A stretch of DNA of 36,214 bases, taken from the NCBI GenBank assembly GCA_018670435.1, contig JABHRC010000041.1, positions 1-36,214 on the forward strand, given 5' to 3'. Source of the DNA: Gammaproteobacteria bacterium. Lineage in GTDB: Bacteria; Pseudomonadota; Gammaproteobacteria; GCA-002705445; GCA-002716945. The notes under the pieces are model-generated. The model was given only the letters and a program-made list of their open reading frames with translations, did no database searches and had not been told where the DNA came from. Shown piece after piece: positions 1 through 9,782 of the stretch. The position numbers were made by a program, and so were the translations under genes. How positions within the stretch are numbered: the stretch's first letter is position 1; each line of letters opens with the position of its first letter.

Positions 1-36
1 AAAGTTAAAAATATAGAAAATATTATTGATGAATAA
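1..36 (+). CDS. possible C-terminal tail of an upstream gene
   Basis: Frame 1 is open from the window edge and reads KVKNIENIIDE followed by TAA. The rest of the gene would lie outside the window. Eleven codons are too few to identify a family, and an open frame of this length occurs by chance in AT-rich DNA. The end overlaps the -35 element proposed for the tRNA-Asn promoter. Confidence 0.3.
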   Translation, partial: KVKNIENIIDE

Positions 37-54
37 CTATTTATCAATTATGAT
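26..54 (+). promoter_or_regulatory. sigma-70 promoter of tRNA-Asn
   Basis: TTGATG (26-31) and TATGAT (49-54) are separated by exactly 17 bases. This is a 4/6 plus 5/6 match to the consensus. Transcription would begin near base 61, six bases before the mature tRNA. The position and spacing make this one of the more convincing promoters in the window. Confidence 0.6.
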
Positions 55-66
55 GATTGAACTTAT

Positions 67-139
67 TCCTTGGTAGCTCAGTTGGTAGAGCGAGTGACTG
101 TTAATCACCAGGTCGGCGGTTCGAGTCCGTCCCGAGGAG
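67..139 (+). tRNA. tRNA-Asn (GUU)
   Basis: The cloverleaf folds fully. Acceptor strands TCCTTGG and CCGAGGA pair and are followed by discriminator G. The T arm contains GTTCGAGTC. The anticodon loop TGTTAAT carries GTT at 100-102. The mature length is 73 nt. The bases after the discriminator are TAT, so CCA is not encoded and must be added by the CCA-adding enzyme. Confidence 0.95.
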
Positions 140-175
140 TATTTTATTATCTGATATCTCTGCTAATATAATAAT

Positions 176-277
176 ATGTCTGACAAAATCTATTTGCTGG
201 TAGGATTTTTATTAATAGTATTAACTTTGCTTTTAATAACTTATAGCGGAATGTATTTAATATCTATTTTAATTTAA
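176..277 (+). CDS. putative 33-aa single-TM peptide
   Basis: This ATG-to-TAA frame is below the ORF-track cutoff. It encodes MSDKIYLLVGFLLIVLTLLL and 13 more residues: a short polar head followed by one strongly hydrophobic helix of about 18 residues. It lies tail to tail with the minus-strand aminotransferase, 6 bases away, and fills the gap after tRNA-Asn. No clear Shine-Dalgarno sequence precedes it. AT-rich DNA easily gives hydrophobic frames, so it could be chance. The other tiny TM ORF near 33160 is a parallel case. No family is recognised. Confidence 0.35.
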   Translation: MSDKIYLLVGFLLIVLTLLLITYSGMYLISILI

Positions 278-283
278 ATATTG

Positions 284-1459
284 CTAGAGAGAGTCAGATA
301 TTCTTCTCATAGCTTCTTTTAGTGAGCTTATATCAATTGCTATTGATATTCTGATGTGTCCTTCGGTACCAAACGCACTTCCCGGAACTGCAGCAACTTT
401 AGCTATATTAAGTAAATGAAGAGCCAAGTCCTTATCATTACTCATTGTTTTACAGTTTTCTATATACTCAATGAAAGACGGAAATACATAAAATGTCCCA
501 TCAGTTTCTTTGCAAGTAACTCCTGGTATTTTATTAAGCTCAGAAACAACATAATCATGCCTCTTTTTATATTCTGCCGTCATGGTTGATAATTCTTTGC
601 ATTCAGAAGATAAAGCCGCACATGCAGCAGCTTGAGAAATAGAGCTAGCACATGAAGTAGACTGAGACTGTAGTGTTTTCATTTTTTTAATGACTTCATT
701 GGGTCCTGCGGCATAGCCTATACGCCATCCAGTCATTGAATATGCTTTAGATACCCCATTTAGTACGATTGTTCTATCTCTGAGATTTGGACAAACATTA
801 GCAATATTCTGAAACTTTTCTTTATGCCAATGGATATGCTCATAAATATCATCAGAAGAAATAAATACTTGTTTGTGTTTTTCTAGAACTTTCCCTAGCT
901 GCGCTAGTAGTTTTGAATCAAAGTATTTCCCACTTGGATTATTCGGACTATTTAACATAAAAAGTTTTGTTTTTTCATTGATTAGCTCGTCTAATTTTTC
1001 TGGATCAATATCAAAATTTTTATCATATTCTGTTTCCAGAAGTATTGGTTTGCCACCTGAATACACCACCATATCTGCATATGAGACCCAATATGGTTGG
1101 GGAATAATGACTTCATCTCCTTCATCTATTAACACTTGTAGTAAATTAAAGATTGATTGTTTGCAGCCAGAAGAGACAATTACTTCATCCATTGTGTAGT
1201 CTAGATTATTTTCTTGTTTAAACTTGTTGATAATAGCTTTCTTAAGAGGAATGGTCCCGTCTACAGATGTATACTTAGTTAGTCCTTGATCAATAGCAAT
1301 CTTAGCAGAATCTTTGATATATTGAGGAGTATCGAAATCAGGCTCACCAACTGTTAAGACAATAACATCCTCTCCATTTTGACGCATTTCATTCGCCTTG
1401 GATGTCAGTGCCATTGTTGAAGATGGTTTAATTAATTTTATTCTATTTGAGAACGTCAA
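284..1459 (-). CDS. PLP-dependent aspartate-type aminotransferase (class I, subgroup I-gamma)
   Basis: The 391-aa protein is a full-length fold-type I aminotransferase. Visible signatures are VGEPDFDTP near residue 38, the substrate/PLP region SPNNPSG near 170, and GVSKAYSMTGWRIGY, whose lysine forms the internal aldimine. It most resembles the Thermus/Rhizobium-type aspartate or aromatic aminotransferases, which move an amino group between glutamate and oxaloacetate or a keto acid in the cytoplasm. Substrate range cannot be told from sequence; aspartate is most likely, and prephenate or aromatic acids are possible. It is divergent from uvrB, with about 73 bases between the starts. The start chosen, MTFSNRIKLIKPSSTMAL, matches the family's usual N-terminus. 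Confidence 0.87.
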   Translation of the reverse strand: MTFSNRIKLIKPSSTMALTSKANEMRQNGEDVIVLTVGEPDFDTPQYIKDSAKIAIDQGLTKYTSVDGTIPLKKAIINKFKQENNLDYTMDEVIVSSGCKQSIFNLLQVLIDEGDEVIIPQPYWVSYADMVVYSGGKPILLETEYDKNFDIDPEKLDELINEKTKLFMLNSPNNPSGKYFDSKLLAQLGKVLEKHKQVFISSDDIYEHIHWHKEKFQNIANVCPNLRDRTIVLNGVSKAYSMTGWRIGYAAGPNEVIKKMKTLQSQSTSCASSISQAAACAALSSECKELSTMTAEYKKRHDYVVSELNKIPGVTCKETDGTFYVFPSFIEYIENCKTMSNDKDLALHLLNIAKVAAVPGSAFGTEGHIRISIAIDISSLKEAMRRISDSL

Positions 1460-1532
1460 CGTATTTCCTTAGATAAAGTAATAGTAGCTTAAATCAGTGT
1501 TTTAAGTCAACTTCGTGTTAAAATATTTATTG

Positions 1533-3566
1533 ATGAAGAAGTTTAATCTTAAATCGCACTACAGTCCAGCTGGTGATCAGCCTCTAGCTATAAAATCTCT
1601 TATTAAAGGCATTAACGCTGGAGAACAACATCAAACTCTACTTGGTGTCACAGGATCTGGAAAAACTTATACAATGGCAGAGGTAATTAAAGAGACTGGC
1701 AAGACTACTCTTGTCATGGCTCCTAATAAAACACTGGCTGCCCAATTATATTCTGAGATGAGAGATTTTTTTCCAGATAATTCAGTTGAGTACTTTGTTT
1801 CTTATTATGATTACTATCAGCCTGAAGCCTATGTTCCTGTTTCCGATACGTATATAGAGAAAGACGCATCTTTAAATGAACATATTGAGCAAATGAGGTT
1901 ATCGGCTACTAAATCATTGACTGAGAGAAAAGATGCAATTGTAGTGGCAAGTGTTTCGGCAATCTATGGATTAGGAGACCCGAAGCAATACTTAAAAATG
2001 AAATTACATCTTGTTGCGGGCGATATAATTGATCAAAGACAGATATTGAAACGGTTAATAGAACTTCAGTATAGTAGAAATGATCTTGAGTTAAGACGCG
2101 GGACTTATCAGGTTAAAGGAGAAATTATAGATATATTTCCTGCCGATTCTGAAAAAGAAGCTTTAAGAGTAGAATTATTTGATAAAGAAATCGAGAATTT
2201 ATATATATTTGATCCTTTGACTGGAGAAGTACACAAAAAAATTAACAGGTTTACAGTCTATCCAAAAACACACTATGTAACACCAAAAGAGATTATGGAT
2301 GATGCGTCAGTTAAGATAAAAGAAGAGCTTAAAGAACGGTTAACTTTCTTTTCAAACGAAAACAAACTTTTAGAGGCACAAAGGCTAAAAGAGAGGACGA
2401 ATTATGATCTAGAAATGATTGCCGAGATGGGATATTGCTCAGGTATTGAGAATTATTCTAGATATATATCCGGAGGAAAAGCAGGCGAACATCCTCCATG
2501 TCTTTTAGATTACCTCCCGAGTGATGGACTAATTATTTTAGATGAGAGTCATGTTACTGTTCCTCAAATTGGAGGAATGTATAAAGGAGATAGATCAAGA
2601 AAACAAACTTTAGTTGACTACGGGTTTAGATTACCATCAGCAATGGATAACAGGCCTCTAAAGTTTGAAGAATTTTCTGGTTATAACTTCCAAACTATTT
2701 ATGTCTCTGCTACCCCAGGCCCTTATGAGCTAGAGTTTTCACGTAATATTATCGAGCAAGTCATAAGACCAACAGGGCTCATTGACCCAGTTGTGACTAT
2801 TCGACCTTCTTCAAATCAAGTTGAAGATGCTTTGTCTGAAATTAATAAAGTCATTAAAAATGGAAATAGGGTTCTTGTAACAACCTTAACAAAAAAAATG
2901 GCTGAAAACTTAACTGAATATCTTGAAGAGTTTAATATTAAAGTTAACTATTTACATTCTGATATCAATACCGTTGAGAGAGTTGAAATTATTAGAGATT
3001 TACGCAAAGGCGTTTATGATGTGATAGTCGGAATAAATTTACTAAGAGAAGGATTGGATATTCCCGAGGTAGAACTTGTCTGCATATTAGATGCAGATAA
3101 AGAAGGGTTCCTTAGATCGGATAAGTCATTAATTCAAACTATCGGTAGAGCTGCAAGAAATATTGATGGGCATGTAATTTTATATGGAGATGTAATTACG
3201 AAATCTATGGAGAGAGCTATCAATGAGACAGAAAGAAGGCGTAATATACAGGTAGCACATAATAAAAAGCATAATATAAAACCAGAGGGTATAAAAAAGG
3301 CTATAAAAGAAGCTTTAGATGAGGACATATATGTGTCTTCTAAAAAACTAGATAAATTAACATTGATATCTAATGTTAAGAAAAAATATCCTAAGGTAGA
3401 TGGTAATAATGTTGTATCTGTGATTAAAGAGTTAGAGAAGCATATGTTCGTCCATGCTAGAGATTTAGAATTTGAAAAAGCAGCACAGATAAGAGATCAG
3501 ATTGCCACAATTCAAGAAAACTTCCTTGATATACCAAATAAAAATAAAAAGAGTAGAGGGCAATAA
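1533..3566 (+). CDS. uvrB: UvrABC system protein B
   Basis: UvrB is the helicase-like damage-verification subunit of nucleotide excision repair. It is loaded by UvrA and then engages UvrC. The 677-aa product has Walker A GVTGSGKT near residue 40, the beta-hairpin region [12 protein letters not shown] that inserts between strands, DESHVT (Walker B), the helicase motif QTIGRAARN, and a C-terminal UVR motif ([13 protein letters not shown]) that contacts UvrC. Length matches the family. The track starts earlier (MLKYLLMKK), but homologues begin at the equivalent of MKKFNLKS, so the ATG at 1533 is preferred. A TTAAAAT -10-like sequence lies only 8 bases upstream, which would give a very short leader. 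The gene is divergent from the aminotransferase and upstream of tRNA-Val. Confidence 0.96.
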   Translation: MKKFNLKSHYSPAGDQPLAIKSLIKGINAGEQHQTLLGVTGSGKTYTMAEVIKETGKTTLVMAPNKTLAAQLYSEMRDFFPDNSVEYFVSYYDYYQPEAYVPVSDTYIEKDASLNEHIEQMRLSATKSLTERKDAIVVASVSAIYGLGDPKQYLKMKLHLVAGDIIDQRQILKRLIELQYSRNDLELRRGTYQVKGEIIDIFPADSEKEALRVELFDKEIENLYIFDPLTGEVHKKINRFTVYPKTHYVTPKEIMDDASVKIKEELKERLTFFSNENKLLEAQRLKERTNYDLEMIAEMGYCSGIENYSRYISGGKAGEHPPCLLDYLPSDGLIILDESHVTVPQIGGMYKGDRSRKQTLVDYGFRLPSAMDNRPLKFEEFSGYNFQTIYVSATPGPYELEFSRNIIEQVIRPTGLIDPVVTIRPSSNQVEDALSEINKVIKNGNRVLVTTLTKKMAENLTEYLEEFNIKVNYLHSDINTVERVEIIRDLRKGVYDVIVGINLLREGLDIPEVELVCILDADKEGFLRSDKSLIQTIGRAARNIDGHVILYGDVITKSMERAINETERRRNIQVAHNKKHNIKPEGIKKAIKEALDEDIYVSSKKLDKLTLISNVKKKYPKVDGNNVVSVIKELEKHMFVHARDLEFEKAAQIRDQIATIQENFLDIPNKNKKSRGQ

Positions 3567-3593
3567 TATAAACTATTAATAAATATAATTAGC

Positions 3594-3622
3594 TTGAGAA
3601 TCGCCTATTAGCATGTTAATTT
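3594..3622 (+). promoter_or_regulatory. weak candidate promoter for tRNA-Val/thrS
   Basis: TTGAGA (3594-3599) is followed after 17 bases by TAATTT (3617-3622). The -35 is good and the -10 poor. Predicted initiation near 3629 would sit a few bases before the mature tRNA, as expected for a tRNA promoter. A TATAAT at 3584-3589 without a clear -35 is an alternative. Confidence 0.3.
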
Positions 3623-3637
3623 TACATGACTTAGGCG
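3602..3637 (+). repeat. nested inverted repeat overlapping the 5' end of tRNA-Val
   Basis: CGCCTA (3602-3607) pairs with TAGGCG (3632-3637). Inside it CATGT (3612-3616) pairs with ACATG (3624-3628) around a 7-base loop. The right outer arm includes the first bases of the tRNA-Val acceptor strand. No T-run follows, so it is not a standard intrinsic terminator for uvrB. It could be a precursor-leader hairpin that competes with acceptor folding. Confidence 0.5.
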
Positions 3638-3706
3638 CGTAGCTCAGCTGGTTAGAGCGCCACCTTGACATGGTGGAGGTCGTTGGTTCGAGTCCAATCG
3701 TGCCTA
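3633..3706 (+). tRNA. tRNA-Val (GAC)
   Basis: Acceptor strands AGGCGCG and CGTGCCT pair with one G-T wobble and are followed by discriminator A. The anticodon stem CCACC/GGTGG encloses TTGACAT, giving anticodon GAC (3667-3669). The T arm contains GGTTCGAGTCC. The length is 74 nt with no encoded CCA (AAA follows). The thrS start codon lies only 13 bases downstream. Confidence 0.95.
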
Positions 3707-3719
3707 AAATTATAAGATT

Positions 3720-5633
3720 ATGTATAAAGTTACTATAGAAAATAAAGTTATCGAAACTGATGAAAATCTATCAGTAGACGACCTTGTCAAAAATAATTTT
3801 ACTAATATTAAACCAGTTGCAGCCAAAATTAATGGTGCATTAGTAGATATGAGTGAGATTATAAACAAGGATTCGTCAATCGAACTTATTAATTCTTCTG
3901 ATGAGCAAGGTTTAGAGATAATTCGCCATACATGTGCGCATGTCTTTGGACATGCTATTAAGCAATTATATCCTGATACAAAGATGGTAATCGGACCAAC
4001 AATTGATAATGGATTTTATTATGATATTTATGCAAAAGAAAGTATCTCTGAAAAAGACTTAGCCTCTATTGAGTCTTTAATGAAGAAACTTGCAAAAAAG
4101 AATTACAAGATTATAAGAGAAGTTGTGACAAAAAAAAGAGCTCAAAGTGTTTTCAGGGAAAGAAAAGAAGATTATAAGTTAAAGCTAATAGAAGACATAA
4201 CTGATAATGAAGTGATAGCTATCTATCATCATGAAGAATATATAGATATGTGCAGAGGACCTCATCTTACAAGTACAAGAGAACTAAATTATTTCAAGTT
4301 GATGAAAATTTCTGGTTCTTACTGGAAGGGAGACTCAAACAATGAACAGCTCCAGCGTATATATGGGACTGCATGGGATACGAAAGATAATTTAAAAGCA
4401 TATTTACATAAGCTAGAAGAAGCCGAAAAAAGGGATCATAGAAAAATAGGCCAGAAATTAGACCTCTTCCATTTTCAGGAAGAATCTCCTGGTATGGTTT
4501 TTTGGCATGATAATGGTTGGAAAATTTTTAATATTGTCAAAGATTTTATTACTTCTTATTTAAGAAACTATAATTATAAGATTATTAATACACCTCAGAT
4601 TTTAGATAAATCATTGTGGAAAAAATCTGGACACTTAGATAAGTTTTCAGATTTAATTTTTGATGTTTCATCCGAAAATAAAGAATATGCAATCAAGCCA
4701 ATGAGTTGCCCGGGTCATATACAGGTCTATAATCAAGGTTTAAAAAGTTATAGAGATTTACCCCTCAAATTTGCTGAATTTGGAATCGTGCACAGAAATG
4801 AACCGTCAGGAACACTGCATGGTTTGATGCGTATAAGAGCATTTACTCAGGATGACGCTCATATTTTCTGTACTCCAGGTCAGATTGAAAATGAAATTAA
4901 AATTTTAATAAAAACGATTTATGATATTTATAAACAATTTGGATTCCACGAGATAAAAGTAGAGTTATCTACTAGACCTGAAAAAAGAGTCGGCAGCGAA
5001 GAAATTTGGGATAAGTCTGAAGATGCTCTGAAAAAAGCCTTGGACTCTAGTAATATTGAATGGCAGTTGAATAACGGCGATGGAGCTTTTTATGGCCCTA
5101 AAATTGATTTCTCTTTGAAAGACTCACTTGAAAGAGTATGGCAATTAGGAACTATACAGTTAGATTTTTCTATGCCTACAAGATTAAATGCTAATTATGT
5201 TGATGAAAATGGTGATAAAGTTGCACCCGTAATGATACACCGCGCGATACTAGGTTCTTTAGAGAGATTTGTTGGTATTCTTATCGAAGAATATGCTGGA
5301 GATTTACCATTATGGTTATCGCCAACTCATGTGGTAGTAATGAATATATCTGAAAATCAAGAAGTACACTGTCAAAAGTTATCTAAAAAATTGAATAATA
5401 TGGGCATAATATCTATTCCAGACCTTAGAAATGAAAAGATCAGTTATAAAATTCGCGAGCATAGTATGAAAAGAGTTCCATATTTGGTTGTTATTGGCGA
5501 TAAAGAAGTTGAGAGTAATCAAATATCACTTCGAACTAGGACTGGAGATGATCTAGGGGTGATGGATGTTGATAAATTTGTTAAAATGGTGGAAACTCTT
5601 GTAGAAAGCAAGAGTGTTGTTCTAAAAAACTAG
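3720..5633 (+). CDS. thrS: threonyl-tRNA synthetase
   Basis: This class II synthetase attaches threonine to tRNA-Thr. At 637 aa it has the complete bacterial architecture: an N-terminal TGS domain (about 1-62), the N2 editing domain with [10 protein letters not shown] near 70 and CRGPH, the catalytic domain, and a C-terminal anticodon-binding domain. The zinc ligands that read threonine are visible in MSCPGH, DDAHIFC and MIHRAILGS. It heads the translation operon with infC 10 bases downstream, the classical thrS-infC-rpmI-rplT order. No Shine-Dalgarno sequence precedes the ATG, and tRNA-Val ends 13 bases upstream. The mRNA is therefore probably co-transcribed with the tRNA and released by tRNA 3' processing (inference). 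Confidence 0.97.
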   Translation: MYKVTIENKVIETDENLSVDDLVKNNFTNIKPVAAKINGALVDMSEIINKDSSIELINSSDEQGLEIIRHTCAHVFGHAIKQLYPDTKMVIGPTIDNGFYYDIYAKESISEKDLASIESLMKKLAKKNYKIIREVVTKKRAQSVFRERKEDYKLKLIEDITDNEVIAIYHHEEYIDMCRGPHLTSTRELNYFKLMKISGSYWKGDSNNEQLQRIYGTAWDTKDNLKAYLHKLEEAEKRDHRKIGQKLDLFHFQEESPGMVFWHDNGWKIFNIVKDFITSYLRNYNYKIINTPQILDKSLWKKSGHLDKFSDLIFDVSSENKEYAIKPMSCPGHIQVYNQGLKSYRDLPLKFAEFGIVHRNEPSGTLHGLMRIRAFTQDDAHIFCTPGQIENEIKILIKTIYDIYKQFGFHEIKVELSTRPEKRVGSEEIWDKSEDALKKALDSSNIEWQLNNGDGAFYGPKIDFSLKDSLERVWQLGTIQLDFSMPTRLNANYVDENGDKVAPVMIHRAILGSLERFVGILIEEYAGDLPLWLSPTHVVVMNISENQEVHCQKLSKKLNNMGIISIPDLRNEKISYKIREHSMKRVPYLVVIGDKEVESNQISLRTRTGDDLGVMDVDKFVKMVETLVESKSVVLKN

Positions 5634-5634
5634 C

Positions 5635-5646
5635 AGGAGAAATATT
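5635..5646 (+). promoter_or_regulatory. Shine-Dalgarno and AUU start of infC
   Basis: AGGAGA directly follows the thrS stop and precedes ATT at 5644 by about 4 bases. The IF3 N-terminus continues in frame from ATT (I-A-I-N-R-R-P-R). No ATG, GTG or TTG with a Shine-Dalgarno sequence is available until ATG 5671. Non-AUG initiation lets IF3 repress its own translation, as known in E. coli. Confidence 0.7.
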
Positions 5647-6162
5647 ATAGCGATTAATAGAAGACCAAGGATGAATTCAAGGATTAGCGTCTTAGAAGTT
5701 AGATTGATAGCGTCAAATGGAGATCAAATAGGCGTGGTTGAAACCACAAAGGCTATAGAATTAGCCAAAGAAGAAGAATTAGATTTAGTAGAAATTGTGC
5801 CTAATCAAACACCACCTGTTTGCAGAATTATGGACTATGGTAAGTTTAGATTCGATAATCAGAAGAAAGCCCATGCTGCCAAGAAAAAGCAGAAGCAAAC
5901 ACAAGTTAAAGAAATTAAATTTAGACCTAATACTGAAGAAGCTGATTATCAGGTTAAGCTAAAAAGTATAACTAAGTTTTTAAATGGTGGAGATAAAGCT
6001 AAAATAACTATGCGTTTCAGAGGAAGAGAGATTGCTCACCAGGTAATCGGACGAGAAGTTCTAGATAGAGTACAGAAAGATTTAGATGAAATTGGAATTG
6101 TAGAACAAATACCGCTATTTGAGGGCAGACAAATGGTAATGGTTATAGCACCGAAGAAATAA
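5644..6162 (+). CDS. infC: translation initiation factor IF-3 (AUU start)
   Basis: IF3 binds the 30S subunit, rejects non-initiator tRNA and wrong start codons, and prevents early 50S joining. Both domains are present: the N-domain ([14 protein letters not shown]), the Lys-rich linker ([14 protein letters not shown]) and the C-domain ([16 protein letters not shown] and [11 protein letters not shown]). The track begins at ATG 5671, which would delete the conserved INRRPR segment before the first strand. Extending upstream reaches ATT 5644 just after AGGAGA and gives 172 aa, close to the usual 175-180. ATA at 5647 is a less likely alternative. The gene lies between thrS and rpmI and is probably autoregulated by its start codon. 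Confidence 0.95.
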   Translation: MIAINRRPRMNSRISVLEVRLIASNGDQIGVVETTKAIELAKEEELDLVEIVPNQTPPVCRIMDYGKFRFDNQKKAHAAKKKQKQTQVKEIKFRPNTEEADYQVKLKSITKFLNGGDKAKITMRFRGREIAHQVIGREVLDRVQKDLDEIGIVEQIPLFEGRQMVMVIAPKK

Positions 6163-6206
6163 TTACTGTATACTTAACACGTTTTTAGCCAAATAAGAGG
6201 AAGATG

Positions 6207-6401
6207 ATGCCAAAAATGAAAAGCCATAGTGGAGCTGCAAAGAGATTTTCAAAGACTCCTTCAGATGAAATGAAGAGAGCTCAGTCTCATCGTAGACACA
6301 TATTGACAAAAAAGAGCACAAAAAGAAAGAGACATCTTAGGGATGATTTGTTAGTCAGTAAAGCTGATAAAGCATTGGTTAAGAGGATGTTACCATATTA
6401 A
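6207..6401 (+). CDS. rpmI: 50S ribosomal protein L35
   Basis: L35 is a small basic protein of the large subunit. The sequence [14 protein letters not shown] and the segment [17 protein letters not shown] are diagnostic. The track starts at ATG 6204, but the adjacent ATG 6207 matches the family's MPK start and lies 6 bases from GAGG, so it is preferred (64 aa). It sits 44 bases after infC and 13 before rplT. In E. coli L20 represses rpmI-rplT translation through an RNA pseudoknot; the short spacer here leaves room only for a compact version of such an element. Confidence 0.96.
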   Translation: MPKMKSHSGAAKRFSKTPSDEMKRAQSHRRHILTKKSTKRKRHLRDDLLVSKADKALVKRMLPY

Positions 6402-6414
6402 CTAGGAGAAAATT

Positions 6415-6768
6415 ATGGCACGCGTAAAACGTGGTGTAGTTGCACATGCAAGACACAAAAAAGTATTAAAACTGGCAAAAGGCTATAAAGGTGCTAGGAG
6501 CAAAGTATTTAGAGTCGCTAAACAAGCGGTTATAAAAGCTGGGCAATATGCATATATTGGTAGAAAACAGAGAAAAAGACAGTTTAGGTCTTTATGGATA
6601 ACTAAAATTAATGCTGCTGCAAGATTAAATAACATGTCTTATAGTCAATTGATGAACCAATTGAAAAAATCAGATATTACAATTAACAGAAAAATGTTAG
6701 CTGACTTGGCAGTAAATAATGCCGAAAACTTTGCAGCTATCGTGAACTCTATAGCTAGTCAAAAATAG
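6415..6768 (+). CDS. rplT: 50S ribosomal protein L20
   Basis: L20 is an early-assembly protein of the large subunit and, in enterobacteria, a translational repressor of its own operon. The 117-aa product has the usual length, the basic N-terminal extension [16 protein letters not shown] and the conserved AKGYKGARS and [15 protein letters not shown] strong AGGAG lies 7 bases before the ATG. The rpmI-rplT-pheS order is standard. Confidence 0.97.
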   Translation: MARVKRGVVAHARHKKVLKLAKGYKGARSKVFRVAKQAVIKAGQYAYIGRKQRKRQFRSLWITKINAAARLNNMSYSQLMNQLKKSDITINRKMLADLAVNNAENFAAIVNSIASQK

Positions 6769-6781
6769 CTACTCTTAACTT

Positions 6782-7759
6782 GTGCCAAAAGATCATACTT
6801 CACTAATTTCAGACCTTGAAGAGAAATTAAAAGAGTGTAGTTCATCTCATGATATAGCTAATATTAAATCACAGTATCTTGGGAAAAGCGGAATTATCAC
6901 AAATAAATTTGGTAGTCTAAAGGATGCTGCTCTTGATGAGAGAAAGGAGCTAGGTAGATCTTTAAATATTTTAAAAACTCAGATACAGAACTTAATCGCT
7001 GCAAAGCTCATTGAAATTCAAGATGTCAAAAATGATAATAAAGTTGATATTACATTACCTGGTAAAAATATATCAACAGGTTCCAAGCATCCAGTCTCAA
7101 TTACTATAAATGGAATTACATCAATATTAGCTAAATATGGTTTTACATCAGTGAGTGGAGTTGAGGTGGAAGACGAGTTTCATAACTTTGAGGCACTGAA
7201 TATTCCAGAAACTCATCCAGCTCGTGATATGCATGATACCTTTTATGTTTCTGATGATAAGCTCCTGAGAACACATACGTCATCTGTTCAAATTAGATCA
7301 ATGTTGTCAAATAAAGCGCCGCTTAAAATTATGACACCCGGAAAGGTGTATAGATGTGATTCAGATCCTACTCACTCTCCCATGTTTCATCAAATAGAAG
7401 GGCTTTATATTGATAAGAATGTAAATTTTTGTCATTTAAAAGGAGTATTGATAAGTTTTATAACTGAGTTCTTTGGAAAGGATATGGAGATACGGTTCAG
7501 ACCCTCGTATTTCCCATTTACAGAACCATCAGCTGAATTAGATATAAAGTTCAAGGGTAAATGGTTAGAAGTCCTTGGCTGCGGCATGGTCCATCCTAAT
7601 GTATTGTCGAATGTTAAAATTGATACCAAGAAATATTCAGGATTTGCTTTTGGTTTAGGTATCGAAAGATTAGCTATGCTTAAATATGATATAGTCGACT
7701 TAAGAATGTTTTATGAAAATGATATTTCGTTTTTATCTCAATTCAAAGGATTAAAGTAA
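6782..7759 (+). CDS. pheS: phenylalanyl-tRNA synthetase alpha subunit
   Basis: PheS carries the catalytic class II core of the (alpha-beta)2 PheRS. At 325 aa it matches the family. It has an N-terminal coiled-coil arm (about 1-85), then HPVSITI near 105, the motif 2 region VYRCDSDPTHSPMFHQIEG, and motif 3 GFAFGLGIERLAML, including the alanine that helps define the Phe pocket. The start is GTG 6782, 13 bases after rplT, and no Shine-Dalgarno sequence is visible, so translation may depend on readout from rplT. pheT follows after 2 bases. No attenuator or leader peptide is seen before it. Confidence 0.96.
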   Translation: MPKDHTSLISDLEEKLKECSSSHDIANIKSQYLGKSGIITNKFGSLKDAALDERKELGRSLNILKTQIQNLIAAKLIEIQDVKNDNKVDITLPGKNISTGSKHPVSITINGITSILAKYGFTSVSGVEVEDEFHNFEALNIPETHPARDMHDTFYVSDDKLLRTHTSSVQIRSMLSNKAPLKIMTPGKVYRCDSDPTHSPMFHQIEGLYIDKNVNFCHLKGVLISFITEFFGKDMEIRFRPSYFPFTEPSAELDIKFKGKWLEVLGCGMVHPNVLSNVKIDTKKYSGFAFGLGIERLAMLKYDIVDLRMFYENDISFLSQFKGLK

Positions 7760-7761
7760 TT

Positions 7762-9780
7762 ATGAAAATTAGTTTGAACTGGCTGAAAGAGTACATTCCA
7801 AATATCAAAAAAAATGATATTTTCATAGAAGAACTTACCTCTCTAGGGTTAGAGGTTTCTTCTGAGGTTAAAGTTAAAAAAGATACAGTTATAGATATTG
7901 ATATGACTCCTAATAGGGCTGACTGTTTGTCAATAATAGGCATTGCTAGAGACTTAAGTGCAATTTATAAAAACAAAATAGCATATCCAAAAGCCATTAA
8001 ATTTTTAAAATTAAAGCATAGTAATATTTTAGCTATAGACAAGAAGATCAGTTCATCTTATAGCGCGCTTATAATTAAAAATATTGACAACTCATTGAAA
8101 ACTCCTTTTTTTATAAAGAATCGTCTTGATATGTGCGGATTAAAGACAATTAACTTTGTAGTTGATGTTCTAAATTATGTAATGTTAGAAAATGGACAAC
8201 CTATGCATGCATTTGACCATGATAAATTTAATGGAAATATTAAAGTACGCTTTGCTAAGAATAATGAAAAGATGACTGCTTTGGATGGTCAAAATTATAC
8301 TTTAATGAAAGATATACCAGTTATTGCTGACGATAAAAAACCTCAAGCTATTGCTGGTGTTATTGGATCCGAAGAATCATCAGTTACTGATAAGACTAAG
8401 AATATTATTATTGAATCAGCTTATTTTACTCCAAATCTTATCAGAAGATCTTCTAAGCACTTCCGTTTACAAACTGATGCATCTTATAGATTTGAGAGAG
8501 GAGTTGACCCGCTTATAAATAAATATGCGATTGGCAGAGTTTTAGCAATTCTAACAGAGCATACGAGCATTGAAGATTTTTCTTTTAATCATTTGTCTGC
8601 ACCTAAAGTTGCAAAACATATAAATAGAAGTATTCTAGTTAAACCTAATTTGTTTGAGTCATCTTTAGGCATAAAGATATCTGATAAATTTATCCTACAG
8701 ACACTTAGTTACCTCGGTTTTAATCCAAAAAAAAGCAAGAAAGGGTTTAGCGTGACCATTCCAAGCCATAGGTTTGATATTGGAATTGCACAAGATCTAG
8801 TCGAAGAAGTTGCAAGAGTCTATGGTTATAATAATTTTAAACCAATTTTAGCAACAAACTCTTTGAATAATATAAAGGACAGCACTAATCAATTTGATGG
8901 ATATTCAGATTTATTAGTAGCACGAGGCTACAATGAAATAATCTCATTCAGCTTTATCCCAAAAGGTGACCAGTCAAATCATGTACCAAAAACAAAAATA
9001 GCGAGTCTTGTAAATCCAATATCTGAAGATAAAGCAGAATTAAGGGGGTCTATGATAAATAGTATACTTAATACATGCGCATATAACTTCAGTAGAAAAA
9101 ATAACAACTTAAGGATTTTTGAATCTGGAAAAACATATATAAAACATAGAGATAAGAGTATTATCGAAGAAAATATACTAGCAGGTGCTATTTCTGGAAT
9201 CAATTCAGAATCAAATCTTAAAAATGAGCAAGTAAAACTATCCTTTTTTGATATAAAAGGCGATTTACTTTCTATATTGCCCGATGTAAGTTTCGAAGTT
9301 AATGCTGACATTAAATATATTGGGAAAGCTTGCCAGGCAGTTATTAAACAAAATAATAAAATAATAGGTTACTGTGGAGAGCCTGAAAAATCTCTATATT
9401 CTCAGTATTCGATCAAAAATCAGATATTTTATTTTGAATTAATGATCGATAAGATAACTCCAATTAGTAGTCTTAAGTATAAAAAAATCTCTATTTTCCC
9501 TAAGATTAGGAGAGATTTGACTATTTTGATCGATGACGAGGTTATTGCAAGTGATATAATAGATGCAGTACAAAGAAAATCATTTAACTATATGATAACT
9601 AGTAAAATAAGTGATATATTCTATAATAAGAGTAACTTAGATATCGGAAACAAAAGCATGACTATTGAGTTTGTATTTCAAGATAAGTCGAGCACGTTAA
9701 GGGATGAGCAGGTTAATGATGAAATGGAAAAAATAGTTCTCCTTTTAAAAAATAAGTTTAAAGCAATAGTTAGAAGTTAA
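7762..9780 (+). CDS. pheT: phenylalanyl-tRNA synthetase beta subunit, short form lacking the EMAP/B2 domain
   Basis: PheT is the structural and proofreading subunit of PheRS. The product has 672 aa against about 795 in E. coli. The deficit is internal and near the N-terminus: the start [13 protein letters not shown] and SLGLEV are followed almost at once by [11 protein letters not shown], which in E. coli comes after about 120 residues of OB-fold tRNA-binding (B2) domain. The B3/B4 editing region remains ([20 protein letters not shown]), as do B5 ([14 protein letters not shown]) and the C-terminal anticodon-binding ferredoxin-like domain ([10 protein letters not shown]). The frame is intact and co-linear with pheS, so this looks like evolved domain loss and not a sequencing error. 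Confidence 0.95.
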   Translation: MKISLNWLKEYIPNIKKNDIFIEELTSLGLEVSSEVKVKKDTVIDIDMTPNRADCLSIIGIARDLSAIYKNKIAYPKAIKFLKLKHSNILAIDKKISSSYSALIIKNIDNSLKTPFFIKNRLDMCGLKTINFVVDVLNYVMLENGQPMHAFDHDKFNGNIKVRFAKNNEKMTALDGQNYTLMKDIPVIADDKKPQAIAGVIGSEESSVTDKTKNIIIESAYFTPNLIRRSSKHFRLQTDASYRFERGVDPLINKYAIGRVLAILTEHTSIEDFSFNHLSAPKVAKHINRSILVKPNLFESSLGIKISDKFILQTLSYLGFNPKKSKKGFSVTIPSHRFDIGIAQDLVEEVARVYGYNNFKPILATNSLNNIKDSTNQFDGYSDLLVARGYNEIISFSFIPKGDQSNHVPKTKIASLVNPISEDKAELRGSMINSILNTCAYNFSRKNNNLRIFESGKTYIKHRDKSIIEENILAGAISGINSESNLKNEQVKLSFFDIKGDLLSILPDVSFEVNADIKYIGKACQAVIKQNNKIIGYCGEPEKSLYSQYSIKNQIFYFELMIDKITPISSLKYKKISIFPKIRRDLTILIDDEVIASDIIDAVQRKSFNYMITSKISDIFYNKSNLDIGNKSMTIEFVFQDKSSTLRDEQVNDEMEKIVLLLKNKFKAIVRS

Positions 9781-9782
9781 TA

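Noticed and set aside
873-1199. 108-aa plus-strand ORF
   Set aside because: It lies wholly antisense to the aminotransferase and has no start signal or recognisable domain.
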